This document shows positions 1 to 5,197 of a stretch of 5,197 bases of DNA, one piece after another. Location: positions 1-5,197 of the forward strand of contig DATGZN010000091.1 of the NCBI GenBank assembly GCA_035297145.1. Direction: 5' to 3'. The position numbers were made by a program, and so were the translations under genes. Position 1 is the first letter of the stretch, and every line of letters starts with the position of its first letter. Source of the DNA: QHXW01 sp035297145. GTDB lineage: Bacteria; Acidobacteriota; Terriglobia; Bryobacterales; Bryobacteraceae. The notes under the pieces were generated by a model. That model ran no database searches. It was not told where the DNA came from and saw nothing but the letters and a program-made list of their open reading frames with translations.

Positions 1-34
1 GCCCTAACCGCGCCCCGCAAGCGGGTCGCAGGGC
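1..34. repeat. Strong GC-rich hairpin at the left window edge
   Basis: The bases fold on themselves: GCCCT (1-5) pairs with AGGGC (30-34), GCG (10-12) with CGC (27-29), and CCCG (14-17) with CGGG (22-25), leaving a CAAG loop, an AACC bulge at 6-9 and one mismatch (13/26). That gives 12 pairs in 34 nt. No T-run follows on either strand, so it is not an ordinary intrinsic terminator. It may be a REP-like element or the edge of a repeat cut by the window. Function is unknown. Confidence 0.45.
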
Positions 35-200
35 TCCGCTACAGCCACCCCCCAACGAATCACAGAAACACCTGCTAAGAAGCACGAAGTGGTCCCCTTT
101 TGCTCCGCCGCGGTGGGAAACTTTCACTCCGCCCTTGACACCAATACTGTGACCTTTCAAAACACATAGCTCGAGGCGTGCTGCAGCGGCTTAGCACAAT

Positions 201-278
201 GGAATTTTAAGCAGAGTGCCCACGCACTCTCTCCGACTGACTGAAGCTTCGTCTATCTTGGCACCCTGCTTAAAATCC
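201..278. repeat. 78-nt imperfect inverted repeat with an alternative inner hairpin
   Basis: The left arm at 201-220 and right arm at 260-278 are reverse complements over about 19 positions, with one extra A in the left arm and one mismatch. The core is ATTTTAAGCAG (204-214) against CTGCTTAAAAT. The 39-nt interior contains AGAGTGC (213-219) pairing with GCACTCT (224-230) around a CCAC loop. This inner stem uses bases of the long left arm, so the two structures exclude each other. The repeat begins about 28 bp past the stop of the leftward gene at 306. No T-tract follows the long stem and no target duplication is evident at its borders. It could be a 3' mRNA structure, a protein-binding site or a small mobile-element remnant. 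Confidence 0.55.
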
Positions 279-305
279 TCTGCATTATCGGCGTCTATCT
301 GCGAT

Positions 306-881
306 TCAAAGGCTGGATGAGAGCGGATTAGCGGGTAGCAGGGCAGCTCCCCGGGCGATTCGCGGAAGGCGGAGTTGACTGTCCTCCGCTACCGGAGCCA
401 TGGATGTGTTTGGACGCGAGTCGCCATGCACATTCAGACCAAGTTCCTTCGGCTTCGGAACCCGGTATCGCTCGGCGATCGTGTCGATAATTGGCAGGTG
501 TGCTGGCTCGGCGGCTGGGACAAAGGCCGAGTCTCCTTCATCGTTATGGTCTGCCAGCTTCGCCGGGGTGCCTGAAACCGTAGCAGCACCACCGCGGCTC
601 GCCAAGCCGGACGCGCTACCCTCTTTCTCTCTTTCAGCCTTGGCTCTCGCCACCGCCCTGGCGCGTCCGCGGTGAAGGATCTCAATGACACTTAGGCCCG
701 TGAGGTCTTCTTTCTCGTCGTAGTCATAGATTGGACTCGACAACTCGCCGCGCTCCCTTGCCTCGGCAACGCGCCGTCGTCCTGCCTCAATTCGCAAGCG
801 CAATTGCCGGTCGAATTCCGTCTCGGGTGCAAGCCCAAAGCGATCCTCCAGCTTGCGAAGGCGCCGGCTGAGCGTCCTCAT
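306..881 (-). CDS. Hypothetical charged protein with coiled-coil-prone N-terminus
   Basis: I do not recognise a function. From the ATG at 881 the protein has 191 residues. It opens MRTLSRRLRKLEDRFG and continues through about residue 50 as an Arg/Glu-rich, probably helical segment. An acidic stretch (YDYDEKEDL, about residues 52-60), a second Arg/Ala/Glu-rich helix (about 69-88) and a low-complexity Pro/Ala-rich tail follow. Short proteins opening with M-x-L-x-R-R-L-x-x-L-E are, as I recall, frequent hypotheticals in accessory regions of acidobacterial and other genomes. I chose 881 because GAGAAGG lies 4 nt upstream and this start fits that family opening. An ATG at 938 with GGAAGGG 9 nt upstream would give 210 residues and remains possible. 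The gene is divergent from the exported-protein gene at 1249. The simple C-terminal tail might be out-of-family read-through. Confidence 0.6.
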   Translation of the reverse strand: MRTLSRRLRKLEDRFGLAPETEFDRQLRLRIEAGRRRVAEARERGELSSPIYDYDEKEDLTGLSVIEILHRGRARAVARAKAEREKEGSASGLASRGGAATVSGTPAKLADHNDEGDSAFVPAAEPAHLPIIDTIAERYRVPKPKELGLNVHGDSRPNTSMAPVAEDSQLRLPRIARGAALLPANPLSSSL

Positions 882-1248
882 CGCGCCTTCTCGCCGCCAG
901 AGTTCCGTATCGGGAAGCTCTCGACAGCACATTCCCATGGCGAATTACCCTTCCAACGCAGAGAATGATCAACCAGGGAAAAGATATATCATCTGTTCCA
1001 CTGTATTTTGACGCCTAACGGAACAACTTACCTTTGGAAGGATGCGGGCGCGGACATCCTGATCCGCCCTGGAAGTTGGAGGAAGTTGCTAATCCACTTG
1101 GACGTACAGTCGCTATTCCACCGACTGAAGTCGGAGACGTGTTTGGACGGTGCCACAAGCGAGCAATGCGCGTTACCCGTCAATATCGGTACTCAATTGC
1201 CTGGCGGCCCATTTCCCCTGCCGACTAGGGCGGTGCGAGAATCAGTTC
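882..1248. other. Divergent intergenic region
   Basis: This gap separates the leftward gene starting at 881 (or 938) from the rightward exported-protein gene at 1249, and should hold promoters for both. AT-rich patches occur at 973-980 (GATATATC, palindromic) and 1003-1008 (TATTTT region), but I find no convincing -35/-10 pair on either strand. A small perfect hairpin CCGAC-TGAA-GTCGG lies at 1121-1134, about 115 bp before the rightward start. A TTG-initiated frame from 1008 crosses the gap and runs into the exported-protein gene; it has no supporting features and I do not regard it as a gene. Confidence 0.4.
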
Positions 1249-2664
1249 ATGCGAGCGCAGCTACAACGCGGCCAATCGCGCGGCGGGTGGGGGGCTGCTG
1301 TTACGTCATCGATTTGCATCCTACTGGTTGCACAGTCATGCGCGGCACAAAATAGCCCTGCGCCGGGGACCATCCGCGGCACCGTCGCGGACTCCTCCGG
1401 ATCGATGGTGGAGGCCGCCATCGTCAGATTACAGGCGCCCGGGTCCACTGCCCTGCGCACTACTCTTACCGACCAGACGGGCGCGTTCCACTTCTCCGGG
1501 CTCGAGCCCGGGGCCTACACCCTCACCATCACGGCTGGTGGTTTTACGGACGAGAAGACCAATGTTTCCGTGGTTTCCGGGGAGAATCCACCGCTCCCTC
1601 CGCTCGTTCTGCAGATCGCACCCGCCATCAGCAAAGTGGATGTGACTCTGCCGCCGCACGAACTGGCCGTCCAGCAGGTGCACGCCGAGGAGAAACAGCG
1701 GTTGCTCGGGATTATTCCGAACTTCTACGTCACCTACGATCCCAATGCCGCGCCGTTGACCGCCGCCCAGAAATTTCAGCTTGGCTTGCGAAACCTCATC
1801 GATCCGGAGGTCATCCTGGGCAACGCAGCCGGCGCCGGAATCGAACAATGGCGCAACACCACCGACCGCCAATTCGGCCAGGGGATGGAAGGGTACGGCA
1901 AGCGATTTGGCGTGGACTACGCCGCCAGCGTCACCCACGTCTTGATTGGCCATACTCTCACCCAATCCGTGTTTCACCAGGATCCGCGCTATTTCTATAA
2001 AGGAACCGGCAGTCTCCGCTCGCGATTTCTTTACGCCGTCGGGACCGCGTTCGTTGCCAAGGGTGATAATGGCCACTGGCAGCCCGACTACTCCGATATC
2101 ATCGGCGGCCTCGCCGCGCGGGAGATCTTATCCCCCCTCCACTCCTACACCTCTCGCCCGGGACTGCGCGCGTTTCATGGTTTTCTACTGGGTTTCAGCG
2201 GCAGGGCATCTGATCATCTAATGCAGGAATTCATCTACCGCTGGCTGACGACCCATGTGCCGAAAACGGTGGCGCGGCGGCACCCCGTTCTGCGCGAAGG
2301 CACGCCGATATCGCTGTTTTCCATAGAGGATCTGCGTTCCGCCACGACGGGAACCGCGAGGCCGGTTACCTTCGTGCTCTCCAAAGACGTGGAGGCAGGC
2401 GGCATCATCGCCGCTAAAGCCGGGACCAAGGTAATGGGCCAGGTCACTTCCACGGCCGCGCCGTCCGCCTCAGGCGCCGTCGATTCCATGCACCTTTCGC
2501 TGGAAAACGTGCACCTCCAAATCGGGGAGACGGACGTTCCGCTCCGAAGCACGTCGCAAAAAGTAGGAGCCGGTGTCGTGGAATACCCTTGGCTGGAAGA
2601 CACCGGCCGCATCGCGTTGGTCCTGTATGTCGCCAGGGATGTAACACTCGCACCGGCCCGGTAG
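1249..2664 (+). CDS. Exported carboxypeptidase-regulatory-like domain protein
   Basis: This 471-residue protein is probably secreted to the periplasm or outer membrane; its precise role is unknown. Residues 1-33 form a signal peptide: Arg at 2, 7 and 11, a hydrophobic core at about 15-29 (ICILLVAQ), and likely cleavage after A32 or A33. Residues about 40-115 are a Cna_B-like/CarboxypepD_reg beta-sandwich (TIRGTVADSSG, TDQTGAFHFSGLEPGAYTL), an accessory fold and not an enzyme. Residues about 150-335 form a conserved-looking core with GQGMEGYGKRF (210-220) and HQDPRYFYKGTGS (243-255), a pattern I recall from many Acidobacteriota exported proteins. Residues about 370-470 resemble a beta-rich tail (VTFVLSKDV, AKAGTKVMGQV, VPLRS). 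The frame opens further upstream at a GTG at 1150, but only the ATG at 1249 places the signal peptide at the N-terminus. The ribosome site there is weak. The gene stands alone, with no evident operon partner. Confidence 0.92.
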   Translation: MRAQLQRGQSRGGWGAAVTSSICILLVAQSCAAQNSPAPGTIRGTVADSSGSMVEAAIVRLQAPGSTALRTTLTDQTGAFHFSGLEPGAYTLTITAGGFTDEKTNVSVVSGENPPLPPLVLQIAPAISKVDVTLPPHELAVQQVHAEEKQRLLGIIPNFYVTYDPNAAPLTAAQKFQLGLRNLIDPEVILGNAAGAGIEQWRNTTDRQFGQGMEGYGKRFGVDYAASVTHVLIGHTLTQSVFHQDPRYFYKGTGSLRSRFLYAVGTAFVAKGDNGHWQPDYSDIIGGLAAREILSPLHSYTSRPGLRAFHGFLLGFSGRASDHLMQEFIYRWLTTHVPKTVARRHPVLREGTPISLFSIEDLRSATTGTARPVTFVLSKDVEAGGIIAAKAGTKVMGQVTSTAAPSASGAVDSMHLSLENVHLQIGETDVPLRSTSQKVGAGVVEYPWLEDTGRIALVLYVARDVTLAPAR

Positions 2665-2962
2665 CGCCTACCGTCGTGCAAAACGAGATCGTGGGAGCAG
2701 CACGCACGTTCCCACCTGGACGTGTAGTCAGTGACGCGCGGAAGTGCCCACGACCGGGCCGCCGGTTCAGAGAAAGCGCTGATCCTGGGCACGGAAAAAG
2801 CGCCCGATGTGCGTCATTATCGCTAGGTGTTTTCTGCTGCAACCCCGGAAGAATTCTAGGCGCGATGAGGTACTAGAACACGACTTGGGGACGACGCACC
2901 CATCCCTACCATTTTGTCCGCCGTTTCAGGGTGATGGTCGCTCTGCTGCAGGAGTAATCAGT
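2665..2962. other. Gene-less stretch downstream of the exported-protein gene
   Basis: No reading frame here looks real on either strand. It contains a hairpin 27 nt past the exported-protein stop (2691-2715), a 6-bp inverted repeat TTCTAG/CTAGAA (2854-2859 and 2873-2878), and near its right end a good ribosome-binding site (GGAG at 2951-2954) that belongs to the small gene region starting at 2963. Otherwise I see nothing in it. Confidence 0.45.
2691..2715 (+). terminator. Hairpin after the exported-protein gene, possible weak terminator
   Basis: GTGGGAGC (2691-2698) pairs with GTTCCCAC (2708-2715) over 8 positions including one G-T pair, with a 9-nt loop. It begins 27 nt after the TAG of the exported-protein gene, where a terminator would be expected. 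No T-tract follows, so intrinsic termination is doubtful; it could instead stabilise the mRNA 3' end. Confidence 0.3.
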
Positions 2963-2992
2963 ATGTGGCACCGCCCGTCGCTAGTGTCGTAA
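2950..2992 (+). promoter_or_regulatory. Ribosome site and start leading into a 9-codon frame ending at TAA
   Basis: GGAG at 2951-2954 sits 8 nt before an ATG at 2963. The frame from this ATG is M-W-H-R-P-S-L-V-S and then TAA (2990-2992). It is in the same phase as the conserved-looking protein frame that continues from 2993 to 3298. The translation start therefore appears intact while the link to the coding body is broken by one codon. It could alternatively be a short upstream leader frame, which I consider less likely. Confidence 0.45.
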
Positions 2993-3058
2993 TATTGGCC
3001 GGTAACAGTCCGCACCTGCCTCGTCTCGTTCACCGACGGCGAAAACATCCGGCACAGC

Positions 3059-3298
3059 GTGGTGATCACGGCCAGCACGCTCTATGAAGCGGCAGTACTG
3101 GCGATTGCCCAATTTCGCAATTGCGGATTCACGGCGAATGCACCTGGACCGGCAACCCGACTGACGGTAGCCATTAGACAGCCCGGCACGATTCACGAGG
3201 TGCAGTGGGGCAAGATTGAAGCCTGGCTTCAGGGCGATGGCAGGAGTCCGGCTGAGCAAGGTACGAAGATCAGATTGCGGGAGTTGTTGAGAAGCTGA
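3059..3298 (+). CDS. Small hypothetical protein, probably 5'-damaged
   Basis: From the GTG at 3059 the product is 79 residues, but protein-like sequence in the same frame extends upstream to about 2999 (PVTVRTCLVSFTDGENIRHS) with no ATG, GTG or TTG in phase. The whole body would be about 100 residues: a beta-strand pair (TCLVSFTD), a helix with STLYEAAVLAIAQFR, a GPATRLTVAIRQP strand, and a C-terminal helix pair with EAWLQGDGRSPAEQ and RLRELL. I recall a frequent acidobacterial hypothetical family of this shape (S-L-Y-E-A-A ... RSPAE ... LRELL), with no known function. The best start signal, GGAG plus ATG 2963, is separated by a TAA at 2990. The gene may thus be a pseudogene or be translated from the internal GTG as a shortened form. 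It converges with the leftward gene ending at 3341, with 42 bp between the stops. Confidence 0.55.
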   Translation: MVITASTLYEAAVLAIAQFRNCGFTANAPGPATRLTVAIRQPGTIHEVQWGKIEAWLQGDGRSPAEQGTKIRLRELLRS

Positions 3299-3340
3299 GT
3301 CGCACGCCGCTAAGGTTTGGCTCGGTTGCTAGAAACGTCC

Positions 3341-3571
3341 TCAAACTTGCGCCTGGCGCACCATCGTCGTTTTCTTCTCGAACTGGCCCCAATCCATTGC
3401 ATATGTACCTGCAACGTGGTTCGGGCTCACCGGCTCGAAAATAACCCGCGCGCCGAATCGATGGACATTCTTCACACCTTCGCCTCTGTCGAAGCTTTCC
3501 AAGCGACTTCCGTCGAAGCTGAATACCGTAACGGGTACGTCAAACACACGCGTTTCCACAAGCGCCCCCAT
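3341..3571 (-). CDS. Small hypothetical protein, third gene of the leftward cassette
   Basis: This frame gives 76 residues from the ATG at 3571 (82 if a TTG at 3589 is used). The sequence looks like folded protein: alternating strands in VETRVFDVPVTVFSFDG, a HRFGARVIFEPVSPNH segment at about residues 36-51, and AMDWGQFEKKT near the end. I do not recognise the family. The ATG lies inside the upstream gene, overlapping its end by 32 nt, and has no clear ribosome site, so translation would depend on coupling to that gene. An alternative is that it is the C-terminal part of the upstream protein, separated by a +1 shift: the overlap contains GAAAATGGGGG, where a single-base insertion or a sequencing error would split one frame of about 200 codons into two. 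Confidence 0.5.
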   Translation of the reverse strand: MGALVETRVFDVPVTVFSFDGSRLESFDRGEGVKNVHRFGARVIFEPVSPNHVAGTYAMDWGQFEKKTTMVRQAQV

Positions 3572-3932
3572 TTTCAGCGCTGCTGGCAATCCCAGCCGTG
3601 TCTAAGATCCCGTATTCCTTCATGGCCTCGTTGGCAGCGTTGCAAGAGATGACTGCTTTGCACAGCGCATCGAGTTGCCTTACCAGACGATTGGAGCCTT
3701 TCGGCTCGCGGCGTCTGCGCTCCATCACCTGGGACCGTTCGGCCTGACGCAGCAGAAACTCCCGTTCACGCTGTCGCCGTTGCTCTCCAATTTTGCGCCG
3801 TTGATCCAGAACTGCCGCAATGCGGTCAGCCAAGTTTTGAGTGTTCAAGCGTGCCAGGGCGAATGCCTCGAAGTCTTCAGGCCGCCCTAGACGAACTAAC
3901 GTATCGGGGTGTGATTTTCCAATGTATTCCAT
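3540..3932 (-). CDS. Hypothetical coiled-coil protein, second gene of the leftward cassette
   Basis: The protein has 130 residues and no domain I can name. Residues 1-32 (MEYIGKSHPDTLVRLGRPED, then a short helix with FEAFALARLNTQ) precede a highly charged Arg/Gln/Glu helix at about 33-76 with heptad character, probably a coiled coil. A second helix covers about 81-107, and a Gly/Ala/Cys tail follows (C125, C129). The start is well supported: GAGGG lies 8 nt before the ATG at 3932, and the ATG directly follows the TAG (3935-3933) of the upstream gene, so the two are almost certainly co-transcribed. The Shine-Dalgarno sequence lies within the upstream coding region. The end overlaps the next leftward frame and may not be the original C-terminus. 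Confidence 0.72.
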   Translation of the reverse strand: MEYIGKSHPDTLVRLGRPEDFEAFALARLNTQNLADRIAAVLDQRRKIGEQRRQREREFLLRQAERSQVMERRRREPKGSNRLVRQLDALCKAVISCNAANEAMKEYGILDTAGIASSAENGGACGNACV

Positions 3933-4166
3933 CTAGATATCCCTCAACGTGGACTGAAATACGCCTCTCACATCGCCGTATTCCTTGACCACAAATTTCG
4001 TGAAGATGCGATCCCATTTCTGGTTGTCCCTGCACCAAAAGCAAAGTCCGCACTGGCATCGTGGATACGGAGCCAATGGATCACGATGGGCAAACATGTT
4101 CTTTGGTCGGCCGAAACCCTGCATCGCTTTGGACTGCGGGTCGGACCTGAGACTGGACTCGTTCAT
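3933..4166 (-). CDS. Small four-cysteine protein, first gene of the leftward cassette
   Basis: The protein has 77 residues with a cysteine cluster C37-x-C39-x2-C42-x2-C45, read in RCQCGLCFWCRDNQKWDRIF, then a basic/aromatic segment and a KEYGDVRG tail. Four closely spaced cysteines suggest binding of zinc or another metal; which metal, and whether it binds nucleic acid or protein, cannot be told. I recall small acidobacterial hypotheticals with C-x-C-G-x-C-x2-C-R-(D/E)-N-x-(K/R)-W-(D/E)-R-I-F, of unknown function. The ATG at 4166 is the first in frame after a TGA four codons upstream, but has no clear ribosome site; later ATGs at 4124 and 4097 also lack one and keep the cysteine motif. Its stop abuts the start of the next gene with no gap. 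Confidence 0.65.
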   Translation of the reverse strand: MNESSLRSDPQSKAMQGFGRPKNMFAHRDPLAPYPRCQCGLCFWCRDNQKWDRIFTKFVVKEYGDVRGVFQSTLRDI

Positions 4167-4416
4167 GGCGCTGGATCAGTGCAGCCGAACCGCCAAAAGA
4201 TATGGCCCTACCGTACCGGATGTGGAGCAAACAAAAGAAGGACCTTTTAAGAATCTCTGTTAACTGGAAACCTAGTCGCAATCCTAACTGAGGTTAAGGC
4301 GGGAGAGCCGAAATGTCGCTAAAATACCCATCGCAAAGAGTGGCCGATGGGGTTTTTTACGCACATTGGTTTTGCAAAGTAAGACGACTCCAAGCTTGCC
4401 GAATCGTCGCTACATC
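4167..4416. other. Intergenic region upstream of the leftward cassette
   Basis: This region should hold the cassette's leftward promoter, but I find no good -35/-10 pair. It contains two hairpins: 4269-4295 (AACCTAGT with ACT-G-AGGTT, one bulged G, 10-nt loop) and the terminator-like stem at 4325-4358. A rightward ATG at 4313 with GGGAG upstream opens a 68-codon frame, but this runs through the terminator stem and antisense to the ligase remnant, so I do not call it a gene. Confidence 0.4.
4325..4358. terminator. Bidirectional intrinsic terminator candidate
   Basis: CCCATCG (4327-4333) pairs perfectly with CGATGGG (4345-4351) across an 11-nt loop. On the + strand the stem is followed by G and six T (4353-4358). 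On the - strand it is followed by TATTTTA. Its place, about 60 bp past the last codon of the ligase remnant and before the leftward cassette, suits a terminator for the former leftward ligase gene. The + strand side has the better T-run but no recognised gene to end. Confidence 0.6.
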
Positions 4417-4776
4417 TCACGCCACGCCGTGTGGTTCCTTGTCATCCCTTAATCCCATAAACCGCGAATGCCTCAAAACCATCGGCGGTCCACTCGACGA
4501 ACTCGAACCGGCCAGCTAGGACCGGCTTCAGCCAGCGGCACTCCTTAATTCTCGGCGGTGAGTCCGACGCCCCACCGTCCGGCCTTCGCTTCGGGCAGGT
4601 TGGCAAACGGGCACCTGTCCCTTGAATCGCTTGAGCAACTGCTGACGTGACGATGGCGTGAATCCATTACGGGTGCATCCGGCATAGATGAGTTTGCCGC
4701 CGTCATAATAGCCAAGGATACGGCAATCTGGTCAACTGGAGGCGAGCAGAAATTCAGATCGCGCGCCGCGATTCAG
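4417..4776 (-). pseudogene. Decayed C-terminal fragment of an ATP-dependent DNA ligase
   Basis: Reading leftward, ligase-like peptides appear in order but in different frames. First comes LNRGARSEFLLA (from 4776), a TGA at 4734-4732, then LGYYDGGKLIYAG and RNGFTPSSRQQLLKRFKG (4716-4621). Next is DRCPFANLPEAKAGRWG and VGLTAE (4619-4551), then IKECRWLKPVLAGRFEFVEW (4549 onward), and finally LRHSRFMGLRDDKEP (4476 to a TGA at 4417). These match the OB-fold C-terminal region of bacterial LigD/LigC-type ligases, including the H-S-x-F-x-G-L-R-x-D-K signature near the end. Three frame changes and one stop exclude a functional product. The adenylation domain with its catalytic lysine is absent. Each break fits a small deletion: a short gap before DRCPF, and about two bases lost at 4550 and near 4477. 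The intact enzyme would seal DNA nicks, often with Ku in end joining. Confidence 0.82.
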
Positions 4777-4778
4777 AG

Positions 4779-5195
4779 TCAATATTGCTTGAACTTTTCC
4801 TTCGCTGCCGCGTTACATTCGGCGGCGCCAACTCGCTGGCGGAGGGAAATGGCTTGAGTCACGCACCACGCAATATTCGCCCCCACCGGTCGCAAAGCGC
4901 GAGGAAGTGTTCGACCGGCAGTACCGCGGGCCGAACTCGACATGGAGGAGAGTACGTTTTCGCAGGCGCGGTCATTGCGTAACGCGATCTTAACCAGACC
5001 GCGAGGCCGATTCTTGATGTCGGTGACGGCGAGACGATTTCCTCGGTCGGCGCAATGGACGGTGAGACCGAAGCCGGTTCGGACGTCGCAGGGTGCGTCT
5101 GTGTCCACCCCGGAGGCTGTCCATGTTCCGGAATGGTCTGGGTCAAATCGGACGAGTAGTCCGATTCGGACCGCTTTCGGATTAACACTTCTGTA
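4779..5195 (-). CDS. Partial open frame entering from the right edge, unassigned
   Basis: The frame is open for 138 codons from the window edge to a TGA at 4781-4779; the true start is outside the window or undetectable. The right-hand two thirds look protein-like, with mostly G or C at third positions: IGLLVRFDPDHSGTW, DVRTGFGLTVHCADRG and AVTDIKNRPRGLVKIALR. The rest is less convincing. I recognise no family. The frame ends exactly where ligase similarity begins in another frame, so the last 30 or so residues may be read-through across a deletion junction. It may itself be a remnant. The other long leftward frame here (5188-4859) is a Ser/Pro-rich shadow. Confidence 0.4.
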   Translation of the reverse strand, partial: YRSVNPKAVRIGLLVRFDPDHSGTWTASGVDTDAPCDVRTGFGLTVHCADRGNRLAVTDIKNRPRGLVKIALRNDRACENVLSSMSSSARGTAGRTLPRALRPVGANIAWCVTQAISLRQRVGAAECNAAAKEKFKQY

Positions 5196-5197
5196 CT

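Larger units (their letters stand above)
1..305. other. Gene-less left flank
   Basis: No convincing reading frame is present on either strand. The stretch holds the hairpin at 1-34 and the inverted repeat at 201-278, and otherwise nothing I can name. It lies downstream of the leftward gene ending at 306, so it may contain that gene's 3' untranslated region. A perfect TTGACA hexamer at 135-140 has no credible -10 partner and no rightward gene to serve. Confidence 0.5.

Noticed and set aside
135..170. Perfect TTGACA hexamer as a promoter
   Set aside because: No acceptable -10 hexamer occurs 16-18 bp downstream and no rightward gene follows.
20..344. 15-base near-direct repeat AGCGGGTNGCAGGGC at 20-34 and 330-344
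   Set aside because: With one mismatch allowed, about one such pair is expected by chance in a window of this size and GC content.
1008..1355. 115-codon rightward frame from a TTG
   Set aside because: It overlaps the well-supported start and signal peptide of the exported-protein gene in another frame and has no ribosome site or recognisable sequence.
1429..2076. 215-codon leftward frame antisense to the exported-protein gene
   Set aside because: Long antisense frames are expected opposite GC-rich genes; the sense frame carries the signal peptide and domain motifs.
2854..2878. Inverted repeat TTCTAG/CTAGAA
   Set aside because: Only 6 bp with a 13-nt spacer and no context; compatible with chance.
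3348..3360. Palindrome TGCGCC-T-GGCGCA near the convergent stops as a terminator
   Set aside because: It lies inside the last codons of the leftward frame, has a very short loop and no T-run on either strand.
3317..3652. Rightward frames opposite the leftward cassette (also 3675-3890 and 3985-4263)
   Set aside because: The leftward frames have tight junctions, a strong ribosome site and coherent protein sequence; the rightward ones are shadows.
4313..4519. 68-codon rightward frame with a good GGGAG site
   Set aside because: It passes through the terminator-like stem and its second half is antisense to the ligase remnant; the peptide has no family character.
4859..5188. 109-codon leftward frame at the right edge
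   Set aside because: Ser/Pro/Thr-rich low-complexity peptide typical of an out-of-phase reading; the overlapping frame at 5195-4779 has better codon use.

Overview
The window is GC-rich and looks like an accessory stretch of an Acidobacteriota chromosome (Solibacter/Bryobacter-like). This placement rests on protein style recalled from that phylum: a secreted protein with a carboxypeptidase-regulatory-like domain and the GQGMEGYGKRF / QDPRYFYKG core, plus several short hypothetical families. No search was run. I see no rRNA, tRNA, CRISPR array, phage structural gene or intact transposase.

Layout. 1-305 has no gene but holds a strong GC hairpin at the left edge and a 78-nt imperfect inverted repeat (201-278) with a competing inner hairpin. 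306-881 (-) encodes a charged, coiled-coil-prone hypothetical protein. A 367-bp divergent intergenic region separates it from the one large, confident gene, 1249-2664 (+), a 471-aa exported protein. 2665-2962 has no gene. 2963-3298 (+) carries a small hypothetical whose conserved-looking reading frame is cut off from its best start signal by an in-frame TAA. Convergent to it, reading leftward, is a compact set of three small genes: 4166-3933 (four-cysteine cluster protein), 3932-3540 (coiled-coil protein, start codon directly abutting the previous stop) and 3571-3341 (overlapping the previous gene). Upstream of them lies a hairpin resembling a terminator in both directions (4325-4358), then a decayed C-terminal piece of an ATP-dependent DNA ligase (4776-4417, -), recognisable only by moving through several frames. 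The right edge holds an open frame (5195-4779, -) that enters from outside the window and ends where ligase similarity begins.

How it fits together. The exported protein probably works in the envelope and has no evident functional link to its neighbours. The right half looks like a mosaic of small orphan genes and gene remnants: a broken ligase, a hypothetical gene lacking its proper start, and a possible split gene. The strongest candidate for an undescribed unit is the leftward three-gene cassette, because its junctions are tight, its first protein has a regular cysteine motif and all three proteins are unassigned. Its function cannot be read from the sequence.
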